A stretch of 64,000 nucleotides of DNA from Acetobacteraceae bacterium ESL0709 (GCA_029433415.1 JAQTIA010000003.1:772501-836500), one strand, 5' to 3'; positions 19,677 to 28,207 are shown, counted from the first letter of the stretch. Notes: a model not told the origin generated them from the sequence alone. A program made the numbers and translations.

Positions 19677-19750
19677 TGCGCCCGGCAGGACTCGAACCCG
19701 CAACCTAGCCGTTATGAGCGGCCAGCTCTAACCAATTGAGCTACAGGCGC
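19677..19750 (-). tRNA. tRNA with CAU anticodon (tRNA-Ile2 or elongator tRNA-Met)
   Basis: A 74-nt cloverleaf on the minus strand: acceptor GCGCCTG pairs with CGGGCGC (one G-U), anticodon loop CTCATAA, T-loop GGTTCGAGTCC. CCA is not encoded; the discriminator A is followed by GGG. CAU can be elongator Met, or Ile2 after lysidine modification by TilS. C4-G69 and C5-G68 in the acceptor favour Ile2, but this is not decisive. It lies between ettA and ppa. Confidence 0.9.
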
Positions 19751-19946
19751 CCAGGTGAAGATGCAAATTGCTCAAATTTATCTTTTTTTCAACCCCATCA
19801 GCTATAAATAATCTCTAAATTCTATAGAATTGATCGGCAGGGAAGGTGCCTACGAAGGAAAAATGATCGCATTGATCGGCCAAATTTCCGGGAAGGACCC
19901 TTCTGTTACGCCAGATATTTTCGCAACTACCAGTGAGTATGGTTTT

Positions 19947-20471
19947 ATGGATATTTCCAAAATCTCCCCCGGCAAGGATATTCCTCATGACGTCAATGTC
20001 GTTATCGAGATTCCGCAGGGTTCGCAGGTCAAATACGAAGTGGACAAGGAAAGCGGCGCCATTTTTGTCGATCGTTTCCTCTTCACACCCATGGCCTATC
20101 CCACGGCTTATGGCTTTATTCCCAACACGCTAGCGGCTGATGGTGACCCGGTTGACGCTCTCGTCCTGGCTCCCGACGCTGTTGTACCAGGATGTGTGAT
20201 CCGTGCCCGTCCGATCGGGGTTCTGAAAATGGAAGATGAAAGCGGGCGTGATGAGAAAATCATCTGCGTCCCTCACGACAAGATCCACCCTCAGTTTCAC
20301 AATGTCACTAAAATCGAAGATCTGCCGGAAATCACCCTGAAAGCTATTTCCCATTTCTTTGAACGTTACAAAGATTTGGAACCTAATAAATGGGTCAAGG
20401 TTTCCGGCTGGGGCAATAAGGAGGAAGCCGGGAAAATCATCCTGGACGCTCTAAAAGCTGCTCAAAAGTAA
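19947..20471 (+). CDS. ppa: Inorganic pyrophosphatase (family I)
   Basis: 174 residues, the normal length for the soluble hexameric enzyme that hydrolyses pyrophosphate with Mg2+. The N terminus MDISKISPGKDIPHDVNVVIEIP and the metal-binding DGDPVDALVL (near residues 66-75) are diagnostic. KVSGWGNKEEA closes the fold. The frame is open for 39 more codons upstream (to 19830), but homology starts at the ATG at 19947. A long-stem hairpin follows the stop. Confidence 0.97.
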   Translation: MDISKISPGKDIPHDVNVVIEIPQGSQVKYEVDKESGAIFVDRFLFTPMAYPTAYGFIPNTLAADGDPVDALVLAPDAVVPGCVIRARPIGVLKMEDESGRDEKIICVPHDKIHPQFHNVTKIEDLPEITLKAISHFFERYKDLEPNKWVKVSGWGNKEEAGKIILDALKAAQK

Positions 20472-20492
20472 ATAAACTAATAACAGACATGT

Positions 20493-20535
20493 ATAACCGG
20501 CCGCTCTTAGCGACAGCTTGAGACTGGTCGGTTAT
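20493..20535 (+). terminator. Stem-loop downstream of ppa
   Basis: ATAACCGGCC at 20493-20502 pairs with GGTCGGTTAT at 20526-20535 (one G-U), with a 23-nt loop. It starts 22 nt after the ppa stop. No U tract follows directly, so it may be a 3' processing hairpin rather than an intrinsic terminator. Confidence 0.4.
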
Positions 20536-20543
20536 GCAATACG

Positions 20544-20577
20544 CCGGAGTATTAAAAAAACCGGAATATTAAAAAAA
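20544..20577. repeat. Tandem duplication of a 17-bp unit
   Basis: CCGGAGTATTAAAAAAA at 20544-20560 is followed directly by CCGGAATATTAAAAAAA at 20561-20577; one base differs. It sits in the leader region of the porin gene, 100 nt upstream of its start. The A-tracts may bend DNA. Confidence 0.6.
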
Positions 20578-20679
20578 ACGAACTCATGAAGTTGTGTACA
20601 ACAGTCCCTATGGCAATCATTGGAAAAATTTATAGGATACGGCCACCGGTAACCCCTTGAACCATTGATCGGAACATCT

Positions 20680-22389
20680 ATGGAGCGCACGCTTTCGGCC
20701 AAATTTTCTCCCTCTTTCAGACAGATTTTTGCAATTTCGGCTTCAATAGCCGCACTTGCCCTTGGCATCCTCGACGCAAAAGCCGCTCCTGCCGAGATAA
20801 ATCCGCCTAATGTTCCGGCGAAATTTTCCAAAGCTGCTCCTGCCACTCTTGCCCCAGCTGCACCTGCCAAGGGGGAGACTGTCCAGTCCGCAACTCCTGA
20901 AATGTTGCGTGACCTAGCGCCCATTCACATCAACGCCTCGCCTTCCCACCTGAATTACGGCTACGAGCCCATTCAATACGGTGTCTATGGTCAGAACGCT
21001 ATGGACACGATTGAGCGTGTCACGTTGCCCCTTAATAATATCGCTTTTGACAAAGACAGTTCTGTCCCTGCCTTGCCACGACCTGAAGCCATCTTTCCCG
21101 ATCCTTTTGGCTGGAACAGTTATCTGCGTGACCGTGGCGTAGCAATCATGCTTGACAATACCAACGAGTTTGCCAATGCCATTACCAGCCCGACAAAACG
21201 ATTTAACCAGAAACATGGGGGCAGCCTGCGCCTGGGAGGCGCAAATGCCGGGCAATATGGCCTTGAGACAGATATTGACTGGGAAAAACTTGCCGGCATT
21301 ACAGGTCTTGCCACACACACCGTAACCGTTGGCCGCTACGGCACCCCAGGCAGCAACATGTTTGGCGATAATCTGAATCCAAGTTCAGAAATTTACGGCG
21401 GTGGCGGGAACGTTTTCGTTCATATGGTTTATTTCTATGCCGAAGAGACACTCATGAAAGGGCATCTCGACATGGCAGCAGGCCGCATGTCCTTTCTCTC
21501 GGACTTTTCGGCTGACGGACTTTACTGCAACTTCATGAATAATGCCTTTTGCGGCAATCTGAAGCCGTCATCTGACAATTACGCCCATTCATCCTATCCA
21601 GGTTCAAGCTGGGCCTACCGGATCCGCATGCGTCCGACAAACCATACCTATCTCCAGCTTGGCATATATTTCCCCCAAAAAGGGATTTACAAGCCTATAC
21701 AAAACAGGACAGGATTCAAATTTAACGGCTCTGATATCAGTGGACAGGTTTTTCCGGTCGAATTTGGCTGGTCTCCCGAATTTGGCAAGGACAGACTCCC
21801 GGGCAACTACAAGGTCGGATTTGCTGAAGACACCTCGGAACATGATGATAATTATTACGATGTCAGCGGCAGACCATGGGCTATCACCGGCGCTAAAAAA
21901 AGGGTCAACCACAATGCCTGGGCCAGTTGGGTCATTATTGACCAGATGCTCATTCGCAATAATACGCCTGACACGATGGAAGGCGGGCTTTCCATCGTTG
22001 CTGGTGCCTATTTCAATCAGCCCCGTGCCTCCACACGTAAAAATGAATTCCAGTTCGGCTTTATTGACACAGGATTCTGGCCAGCACGCCCGCTTGATGC
22101 CTTTGGCGTCAATTACGGCTATACCAGTGTGAGCGGCAGCGTAAAACGCACCCAGCGGCTCCAGCTGGCGCAGCATGGCCACGTCACGCCCATTGGCGGC
22201 CCCGCCCTTATGAATGGCTCCTACGACCTTCAGAGAAGCGGCAGCACTCTCGAAGTCATGTATCGCATTCACGTCATACAAGGCGTGACCTTCGCACCAG
22301 ATTTTCAGTATTATATCCATCCCGGTGGTCAGAGAGGGCTAAAAGACGCCGCCATGCTGGGTTTCAAATCCCATATCCAGCTTTTCTGA
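20680..22389 (+). CDS. OprB-family carbohydrate-selective outer membrane porin
   Basis: 569 residues. A signal peptide (about 1-35, ending AKAAPAE) is followed by an Ala/Pro-rich stretch to about residue 75 and then an OprB barrel: GWNSYLRDRGVAIMLDNTNEF, AGRMSFLSDFSADGLYCNFMNNAFCG, and repeated aromatic strands through the C-terminal GFKSHIQLF, ending in Phe as barrels do. OprB porins take up glucose and other sugars. Acetic acid bacteria usually carry several copies for feeding periplasmic oxidation. The ATG at 20680 gives a proper signal peptide; a TTG at 20665 would add five residues. Confidence 0.9.
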   Translation: MERTLSAKFSPSFRQIFAISASIAALALGILDAKAAPAEINPPNVPAKFSKAAPATLAPAAPAKGETVQSATPEMLRDLAPIHINASPSHLNYGYEPIQYGVYGQNAMDTIERVTLPLNNIAFDKDSSVPALPRPEAIFPDPFGWNSYLRDRGVAIMLDNTNEFANAITSPTKRFNQKHGGSLRLGGANAGQYGLETDIDWEKLAGITGLATHTVTVGRYGTPGSNMFGDNLNPSSEIYGGGGNVFVHMVYFYAEETLMKGHLDMAAGRMSFLSDFSADGLYCNFMNNAFCGNLKPSSDNYAHSSYPGSSWAYRIRMRPTNHTYLQLGIYFPQKGIYKPIQNRTGFKFNGSDISGQVFPVEFGWSPEFGKDRLPGNYKVGFAEDTSEHDDNYYDVSGRPWAITGAKKRVNHNAWASWVIIDQMLIRNNTPDTMEGGLSIVAGAYFNQPRASTRKNEFQFGFIDTGFWPARPLDAFGVNYGYTSVSGSVKRTQRLQLAQHGHVTPIGGPALMNGSYDLQRSGSTLEVMYRIHVIQGVTFAPDFQYYIHPGGQRGLKDAAMLGFKSHIQLF

Positions 22390-22399
22390 AGCAAGAAAT

Positions 22400-22428
22400 G
22401 CCCACAAACCAACTCTTGTGGGCGTTTT
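22400..22428 (+). terminator. Rho-independent terminator of the porin gene
   Basis: A perfect 8-bp stem, GCCCACAA / TTGTGGGC, has an 8-nt loop and is followed by GTTTTC. It lies 11 nt after the porin stop. Confidence 0.8.
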
Positions 22429-22590
22429 CATATGCTCTGTGTCAGGTTAAAACATCCTGAAAAACGCTCCACATCGTGACGATGCTTGATCAGCCGTCCA
22501 AACGCTCGACGTTACAAATAACCACCTTTATTAGGCAGATCGCGGCGATTCGAAAAAAGGAGGCAATAGAGGGAATCAACATCAAGGCAC

Positions 22591-22619
22591 GCTCGTAAGG
22601 AAGCACCTTCCTTATGAGC
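22591..22619. repeat. Near-perfect 13-bp hairpin upstream of the HEPN-like gene
   Basis: GCTCGTAAGGAAG at 22591-22603 pairs with CTTCCTTATGAGC at 22607-22619 (12 Watson-Crick pairs and one G-T) around a 3-nt loop. No T tract follows. It lies 57 nt before the start of the gene at 22677 and may be an operator or an RNA control element. Confidence 0.55.
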
Positions 22620-22676
22620 GGAAAGCATAACGTGAACGCTCACCCAAAACATCTGCAATATTATTATAAGTAGGAG

Positions 22677-23525
22677 ATGATGCATCCCGATCCCTTTACG
22701 ATGCCTGAATGGCAAGCATTACACCGAGAATCCTCCTTGGTCAGTCAGATAATTGGCTCTGGTGCAACCGCATTAAGCCATGCGAGCTATGGTGATGGAT
22801 TTGGCGAATATTATACAGCTTTCTTCGGACTCTCTGTTGGAATCGAACGGCTGGCAAAACTTATATTGGTTGCCGATTACGTAATGGAGAATGACGGAAA
22901 ACTTCCATTACAACCAGTCATTCGCAAATATGGCCACAACTTAAAGGCCTTAATTGCGCAAACCAGTATAATTGCCGAAAAACGCAACATAACTGTGCCC
23001 CATATAGGCCCCGACCATCCTATCTGTGCCGCTGTTATAAACTGTCTTGACGCATTTTCGGATGCCTCCAAAGGCCGCTACGCCAACTTCGAGGCCATAG
23101 GCAATCCCTCATTTGATCCGGCAAATGAGCCCGTCAACAAATGGTGGAACGAAGTCGTTGAGCCTATTCTCAGAAAACATTATCGGGACAAGAAAAGTGA
23201 GGCTGTTACAAAAAGGCGCGCAGCTCAATTAGAGACTCTGAGCGGTCGCTATACGTTTGTAAGATTTACAGATGAAACCGGTAACATGCTATCAGACATG
23301 TCAACTGCTTCCGAACGAACTGGACAAACAAAATGGGCACAAAAGTACGGGCGCCTTTACACGCTTTCAGTCGTCAGATGGCTCTCCTGCATTTTCGATA
23401 AAATGACCCATATGACCGGCTATCAGCCAGGCCTGGAAAGCCTATTTGGACATTATGAATTCTTCCAGACTTATATGGTCGATAACCATTTCTTGCTGAC
23501 ACGCAAGGTCTGGCCCCTTACCTAA
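22677..23525 (+). CDS. Hypothetical protein, possibly HEPN-like
   Basis: 282 residues; I cannot name its family. Residues 45-92 look all-helical: an aromatic patch FGEYYTAFFGLSVGIERLAKL, then a YGHNLKAL segment at 85-92. This pattern reminds me of HEPN-type helical proteins found in abortive infection and toxin systems. R103 and H109 are spaced as in the HEPN RX4-6H RNase motif. There is no signal peptide or membrane segment. AGGAG directly precedes two adjacent ATGs at 22677 and 22680. It stands alone between the porin and tRNA-Gly, with a strong hairpin in its leader. Function is unknown and the HEPN link is inference. Confidence 0.7.
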   Translation: MMHPDPFTMPEWQALHRESSLVSQIIGSGATALSHASYGDGFGEYYTAFFGLSVGIERLAKLILVADYVMENDGKLPLQPVIRKYGHNLKALIAQTSIIAEKRNITVPHIGPDHPICAAVINCLDAFSDASKGRYANFEAIGNPSFDPANEPVNKWWNEVVEPILRKHYRDKKSEAVTKRRAAQLETLSGRYTFVRFTDETGNMLSDMSTASERTGQTKWAQKYGRLYTLSVVRWLSCIFDKMTHMTGYQPGLESLFGHYEFFQTYMVDNHFLLTRKVWPLT

Positions 23526-23635
23526 AACCGATTCAACCTCATAAGGGAAACAGTCCTGCTCAGGGAAAAGGTCTTAAAGCACTCTTAAGAGGAAACGCTT
23601 TATAGTCGCCTGTATTAATTTTATGATTAACCGGA

Positions 23636-23710
23636 TGGAGCGGGCGATGGGATTCGAACCCACGACCCCAACCTTGGCAAGGTTGTGCTCTACCCCTGAG
23701 CTACGCCCGC
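23636..23710 (-). tRNA. tRNA-Gly (GCC)
   Basis: Full cloverleaf on the minus strand: acceptor GCGGGCG pairs with CGCCCGC, D-arm AGCTCAGGGGTAGAGC, anticodon loop TTGCCAA giving GCC, T-loop GGTTCGAATCC, discriminator T and encoded CCA at 23636-23638. Its 3' end faces the HEPN-like gene. Confidence 0.95.
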
Positions 23711-23835
23711 ACTCCGTTTCCGGTAGGTGGGTTATGCTCGAAATCATGCTCCGACGCAAGCCCTAAAAAACAAGTTTTTTCATTTTCTGTATATTTTTTT
23801 CAGATACTCTTTAAGCCGACTGGAAGGACAACATA

Positions 23836-24054
23836 ATGACAAGACTGACAGCCAAGGAAAGACGTGCTCTCCCCGACAGTGCGTTCGCTGGTCCCAACAG
23901 GACCTACCCTGTTCCTGACCGCACTCACGCCGCCAACGCCAAGGCGCGCGCGACACAGGCCGCCGAAGAAGGACGTATACCTGTCAGCGAAGAAAAAGCC
24001 ATTGACGAAAAGGCTGACGAAGTTCTGGAGGAAGATCATGCCCGGGACTCGTAA
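23836..24054 (+). CDS. Small DUF6582-like protein
   Basis: 72 residues, hydrophilic and probably cytoplasmic. LTAKERRALPDSAFAGPNR followed by YPVPDRTHAANAKARATQA is a pattern I recall from a family of small conserved proteins (DUF6582 or a near relative) found in bacteria and phages; the function is unknown. The C-terminal third is acidic and lysine-rich. The start has AAGGA eight nt upstream. It is convergent with the lipoprotein gene at 24093. Confidence 0.8.
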   Translation: MTRLTAKERRALPDSAFAGPNRTYPVPDRTHAANAKARATQAAEEGRIPVSEEKAIDEKADEVLEEDHARDS

Positions 24055-24092
24055 ATCCCTGTTACAGAAACCTTAAGCCGCTCCATCAGCCC

Positions 24093-24407
24093 TTATTTAT
24101 TGGGCCCATAAGAAACTTCCGTATCCGTCTGGACAGGATGTGGCGCCGCATCGACCCTGTTGGCACCCCCACCAGCATCGCCGCTCTGAACCTCACCTTC
24201 CTCCGAAGGCGGCAAATTGGCTGGCATTGACAGGAAAGGTACCCTGTCAGCAGACTTCTTATGATGTGATCGCCCCAAAGCCAAGGAGCCCGCAGGATAT
24301 TTCTCCGTCATATCTGCTTTCGGCCCGCTGAACTGAGGACCGTCATCTGAACAGGCCACGAATCCCAAAGGGCATATTATTACCAACAGAAAAAATTTAT
24401 TCATCAT
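24093..24407 (-). CDS. Small putative lipoprotein
   Basis: 104 residues. The N terminus MMNKFFLLVIICPLGFVAC is a short lipoprotein signal peptide with a lipobox ending at Cys19. The rest is polar and low in complexity, with Ser, Gly and Pro, and I recognise no domain. GAGGG lies 6 nt upstream of the ATG. It is divergent from the phosphatase gene at 24468 with about 60 nt between. Confidence 0.6.
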   Translation of the reverse strand: MMNKFFLLVIICPLGFVACSDDGPQFSGPKADMTEKYPAGSLALGRSHHKKSADRVPFLSMPANLPPSEEGEVQSGDAGGGANRVDAAPHPVQTDTEVSYGPNK

Positions 24408-24467
24408 TATCTTCCCTCTTCATATCCATCATTGACGCATCTTCTCCGACATGAAAAGAGAGGGGAC

Positions 24468-25130
24468 ATGTTTAAAGGCAGTCCAAATTCTCCTGGTCGT
24501 TATTTCAAGGCATGGTGTGACAGTCTCTTTGTCGATCATGCCATTTTCAGACTTGCCTGGAGCAATCTGGCTCCCGTTATCAAGGGCAAGATATGGCGCT
24601 GTAACCATCCGACCCCGCGCCGCATCAAATTCCTGCAAAAAGAACTAGGACTGCGCAGTATCATCAATCTTCGTGGTCATCGCCAATGTGGCTCGGACGC
24701 TCTGGGACGCGCCTACTGCGAAACTCATGACCTACCTTATATTGATATGGCTTTTGAAAGCCGCAATGCTCCTCATCGTGATCGTATTCTGAAATTTTAC
24801 GAGATCTACCAGACTTTGCCCACGCCCGCCCTGCTCCACTGCAAATCAGGCGCTGACAGAGCCGGACTGGCCAGCGGACTGGTCATACTTTTTGAAGGCG
24901 GAACTGCCAGTGAAGCCCTTCAGCAGCTCCATTGGAAATTTCTGCATTTCAAGGGATCGCGTACAGGCATTCTTGATGCATTCTTTAAATTGTATCAACA
25001 AGAAGCAGAAGGGAAGATCCCTTTTATAGACTGGGTCACACATTATTATAACGAACAGAACCTTCGTCAATCTTTCAAAACAAAGCCCTTCGCCCACATA
25101 ATAACAGATTATATTTTACGCCGTGAATAA
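24468..25130 (+). CDS. Protein tyrosine / dual-specificity phosphatase-like protein
   Basis: 220 residues. HCKSGADRAG at 124-133 is the CX5R signature, with Cys125 as nucleophile and Arg131. The upstream LRSIINLRG and YIDMAFES segments match the DSP fold seen in bacterial PTP-like proteins near cell-envelope genes. The N terminus is polar with no signal peptide. The ATG at 24468 has AGAGGGG just upstream; a TTG at 24432 is possible but weaker. The substrate (protein, phosphoinositide or lipid A) cannot be decided. It is convergent with the XRE gene, 9 nt apart. Confidence 0.85.
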   Translation: MFKGSPNSPGRYFKAWCDSLFVDHAIFRLAWSNLAPVIKGKIWRCNHPTPRRIKFLQKELGLRSIINLRGHRQCGSDALGRAYCETHDLPYIDMAFESRNAPHRDRILKFYEIYQTLPTPALLHCKSGADRAGLASGLVILFEGGTASEALQQLHWKFLHFKGSRTGILDAFFKLYQQEAEGKIPFIDWVTHYYNEQNLRQSFKTKPFAHIITDYILRRE

Positions 25131-25139
25131 AACTTTTAA

Positions 25140-25592
25140 TCAGGATTCTTTTTCAGCCAGATTTTTCAATAGAACAAGAATCTGCTTTCTGGTCGCCGAA
25201 TCTTGGATATTATAATAAGTATTCACAAGTTCCAGCGTCTCGGCATTAGTCAATAACTTCGCATCATCAAGGACATTGCCTTGAGGCACAGATACGCTGG
25301 ACTGTGAAGGTCTCAAAGGCCGAGCTTCTTCCTGAAAGGACTGAACAGCCGCTTTCTGAACTGAGCCACGCCGCAGATCGTCAAAGAAGAAACTGACAGG
25401 CACGTCCAGCACTCTGGCAATCTCGTACAGACGGCTGGCGCCAACACGGTTAGCCCCGCGTTCATATTTCTGGATTTGCTGGAATGTTATGCCGAGAGAT
25501 TCGGCCAGCCTGCTCTGAGACAACCCTCGTAAAATACGAATCAGGCGTATCCGGTTCCCGACATGGACATCCACCGACGTTGGAGCTGACAT
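25140..25592 (-). CDS. XRE-family helix-turn-helix regulator
   Basis: About 150 residues. The DNA-binding domain at about 8-65 has VGNRIRLIRILRGLSQSRLAESLG, then ITFQQIQKYERGANRVGASRLYEIARVL, followed by the short VPVSFFFDDL box. This is the type of regulator that lies between lnt and metK in many alphaproteobacteria. The C-terminal half is Ser/Gln-rich and then helical. The start at 25592 fits relatives; the ATG at 25601 has a better AAGGGGG and would add three residues. metK does not follow here. Confidence 0.9.
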   Translation of the reverse strand: MSAPTSVDVHVGNRIRLIRILRGLSQSRLAESLGITFQQIQKYERGANRVGASRLYEIARVLDVPVSFFFDDLRRGSVQKAAVQSFQEEARPLRPSQSSVSVPQGNVLDDAKLLTNAETLELVNTYYNIQDSATRKQILVLLKNLAEKES

Positions 25593-25709
25593 CCCTCCCA
25601 TGGCCCCCTTGGCAAGGATCACACAAAAATGAGCGACCACATTTAAAAGAAACTACGTAAATATAGTTTAAAATTAATTAAAAATCAAATGGGAATCAAT
25701 AAAAATAAA

Positions 25710-27236
25710 CTATAGGTACTTCTTGAGTTTACAGATGAATGCCACCACGATCATAAAGAGAGATAGAAACACTGGAATCGATTTACCACATAGTGAGAAT
25801 AAAGTTCTTCCCTTTGGGAAAGGTATAATAGAAGTAATAAGTTGCTCTGTATCCCATTTCGTCCTGGCTATTTCATGACCTCGGGCATCATATAAGGCCG
25901 AAACCCCGCGATTATTGGCAAAAACGACAGGAAGCCCCTCTTCGACGGCACGCATCCTTCCTGTGGCAAGATGTTGATAAGGCCCTGCACTATAACCGTA
26001 CCAGGCATCATTCGAAATTGTCAGAAGCCAATTTGGACGATCGTGAGAGGCCACAACCTTGCCAGAAAAAATAATTTCATAACAGACCATGGGTCCTACC
26101 CGTCCTGTTTCAGGAAAATCCCATGTTTTCAGCCCATCACCAGCCGTTATGACCTCAGGCAATATATTAAAAGGTATAATGGAGGGCTGGTATTCACCAA
26201 AAGGCACCAGACGACTTTTATCATAAATCGCCCGGACCTCTCCATCAGCATCAATCGCCTCCAGACTATTATACCAGCGATGCTGGGCCCGACGGTCTGA
26301 ACCGATCAATGACATAGCCCCCTCGGCCGCTTGCGCTATCGCCCGACGCGCCCATTCATCCTCGTCCAGCAAACCGGGAAAGGCCGATTCCGGCCAGACC
26401 ACCACAATAGGTCTTCTTGAAAAAAGCGTACGCGCTTTCTCAACACCCTGCTGTGTCAGGGCAAGATAAGAGCGAAACTGCCGAACGGCATCATCATGAC
26501 CCAGAACCTCTTTCTCAGGCACATTACCTTGAACGAGAACAAGCACGGGATTCGAAACCTGGCTGTAATGAGGGTGCATAAATAGCCAGCCACCCGCCAT
26601 GCACCAGAACATGCTCCCCGACAGGACAATAATCTTCCCCCTCCTGCCCTGCCAGAATGCCAGAGAGGCCAGAACCAAGAACGCCGTAAGACCATCGACA
26701 CCGATGAGACTGGCAGGCTGCATGAGCACATCACCTGCGAGGCCAGGAAGTTCGAGCGCACTCCCAAGGGGATTCCAGGGGAAACCTGAAAAAATGAAAA
26801 CGCGACTCATGTCAGCCAGCGTCCAGCACCCTGCAAACATGAAAATACGGCACCAGCCTGGCGGCACAATACGACAAAGAACCGCCGGTATGGCAATTAA
26901 AGGGGCTATAATCAGTGAAACCCCAGGAGCTGCCAGAGGTACAGCCCACCAATATTCATGCACACGTGTCAAAATTGCATTGGTCAGCCAATATAATCCG
27001 GCTATATGCAACCCCATTCCGAAAAGAAATCCTCTTAGCGCAGCCCTCCAGAAACCAGGAGCATCCTGCGCACTCTGAAAGAGAACAGGCAGTGTTAAAA
27101 CAAGAATGGGGAAAAAATTAACCGGAGGCAGAGCCAGAGCCGACAAGGCTCCCGTGCCCAGCAAAAAAAGCGCAAGCCGCCAGCCAGACCGGAGAGAACC
27201 CGACGGGGCGCAAAACGTCTTGAAAGAGGAAGGCAT
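25710..27236 (-). CDS. lnt: Apolipoprotein N-acyltransferase
   Basis: 508 residues. Adds the third acyl chain to lipoproteins at the inner membrane. The N-terminal third has several membrane helices (FLLGTGALSALALPPVNFFPILVL and on), followed by a periplasmic nitrilase-type domain. Catalytic residues are visible: Glu in VVVWPESAFPG, Lys in YDKSRLVPFGEY, Cys in GPMVCYEIIF. A C-terminal membrane helix closes the protein. The ATG has GAGGGAG upstream. It follows olsB by 14 nt. lspA, the preceding enzyme in the pathway, is at 46.6 kb. Confidence 0.95.
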   Translation of the reverse strand: MPSSFKTFCAPSGSLRSGWRLALFLLGTGALSALALPPVNFFPILVLTLPVLFQSAQDAPGFWRAALRGFLFGMGLHIAGLYWLTNAILTRVHEYWWAVPLAAPGVSLIIAPLIAIPAVLCRIVPPGWCRIFMFAGCWTLADMSRVFIFSGFPWNPLGSALELPGLAGDVLMQPASLIGVDGLTAFLVLASLAFWQGRRGKIIVLSGSMFWCMAGGWLFMHPHYSQVSNPVLVLVQGNVPEKEVLGHDDAVRQFRSYLALTQQGVEKARTLFSRRPIVVVWPESAFPGLLDEDEWARRAIAQAAEGAMSLIGSDRRAQHRWYNSLEAIDADGEVRAIYDKSRLVPFGEYQPSIIPFNILPEVITAGDGLKTWDFPETGRVGPMVCYEIIFSGKVVASHDRPNWLLTISNDAWYGYSAGPYQHLATGRMRAVEEGLPVVFANNRGVSALYDARGHEIARTKWDTEQLITSIIPFPKGRTLFSLCGKSIPVFLSLFMIVVAFICKLKKYL

Positions 27237-27250
27237 AATGCTCCCTGAGC

Positions 27251-28201
27251 CTAGTCTAGAGCATCCCTCAGGCGACGCTCATAATGACGATAATATTTAT
27301 CTGCCAGCAGCTCACTTTTGACAATAACAGCAACATCGGTTGTATTGAACTGTTCGTCAACCACGGCACCATCACCAACATACCCTCCCAGACGAAGATA
27401 ACCCTTGATCAGGGGTGGCAAACGGGCAAGACAGTTCCGTTGGTCCAGTTTCGTCGGATCTGTACGCTGCATGGTTACATAACGTTCGGGAAGCGCCTTC
27501 ACCCGCAGGGCTGGAGGAGCCAGATGGTTATGATAAAGCCACGTCAGCTCATCATTCAAGACGTCAGGATTTGTCCCCGGCAAACTGGCACAACCGAACA
27601 ACACATCAATACGATGCAGAAATATATAAGAAGCAATCCCGCGCCATAAAAGCTGCATTGCCGCTCGCCCGCGATACTCCCTGGCAACGCAGGAACGGCC
27701 GACCTCAAGCAGGTGACCGGGAAAATCCGTCAAGGGAGAAATATCATATTCCGACGATGTATAAAATCGCCCGATTTTCCGTGCGGCTTCAGAGCGTAAA
27801 AGACGGTAGGTGCCGACAACCCCCGCAGCATCAGAAGCTTTCGAGTGGTCAATCACCAGAAGATGGTCAGCAACCTCGTCAAATTCATCACAATCCAAAT
27901 GGGTTTTCATTGCCCTTTCATTGGGATGAGCGCCCATTTCTTCAAAAAAAACCTTGTAGCGCAAAGCCTGGGCCGCTTCACGTTCAGCGTCCGTCTGAGC
28001 AATGCGCACCCCCAGAGACCCACCACGTAATTCCTGAAAACCACCATGACGATCAAGAGACAATGTCGCCAGTGTTTCCATCTGCTCACGTGCCGTATCA
28101 CTACTGACAACAGTGATATCATCATCCGACTCTGGCACTGGCTCAGAAAGAAAAGACTGCGTTTCCAGAGAATGACCTTCTGATAGGGTTTTGGCAGTCA
28201 C
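27251..28201 (-). CDS. olsB: L-ornithine N-alpha-acyltransferase OlsB-like (GNAT fold)
   Basis: 316 residues. LGVRIAQTDAEREAAQALRYKVFFEEMGA near residue 55, DEFDEVADHLLVID, VVGTYRLLR and HLLEVGRSCVAREYRGRA are the conserved blocks of the OlsB/hemolysin-like acyltransferase family. OlsB makes lyso-ornithine lipid from 3-hydroxyacyl-ACP and ornithine; OlsA then adds the second chain and is not in the window. About 55 N-terminal residues before the domain are polar. The start is a GTG at 28201 with AAGGA ten nt upstream, close to the fur stop, so fur and olsB are likely co-transcribed. Confidence 0.85.
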   Translation of the reverse strand: MTAKTLSEGHSLETQSFLSEPVPESDDDITVVSSDTAREQMETLATLSLDRHGGFQELRGGSLGVRIAQTDAEREAAQALRYKVFFEEMGAHPNERAMKTHLDCDEFDEVADHLLVIDHSKASDAAGVVGTYRLLRSEAARKIGRFYTSSEYDISPLTDFPGHLLEVGRSCVAREYRGRAAMQLLWRGIASYIFLHRIDVLFGCASLPGTNPDVLNDELTWLYHNHLAPPALRVKALPERYVTMQRTDPTKLDQRNCLARLPPLIKGYLRLGGYVGDGAVVDEQFNTTDVAVIVKSELLADKYYRHYERRLRDALD

Positions 28202-28207
28202 GACCGG

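Noticed and set aside
22390-23710. Integrated element with att sites at tRNA-Gly
   Set aside because: I looked for a copy of the tRNA 3' end (GCGGGCGATGGG type) to the left of the HEPN-like gene and found none, and there is no integrase.
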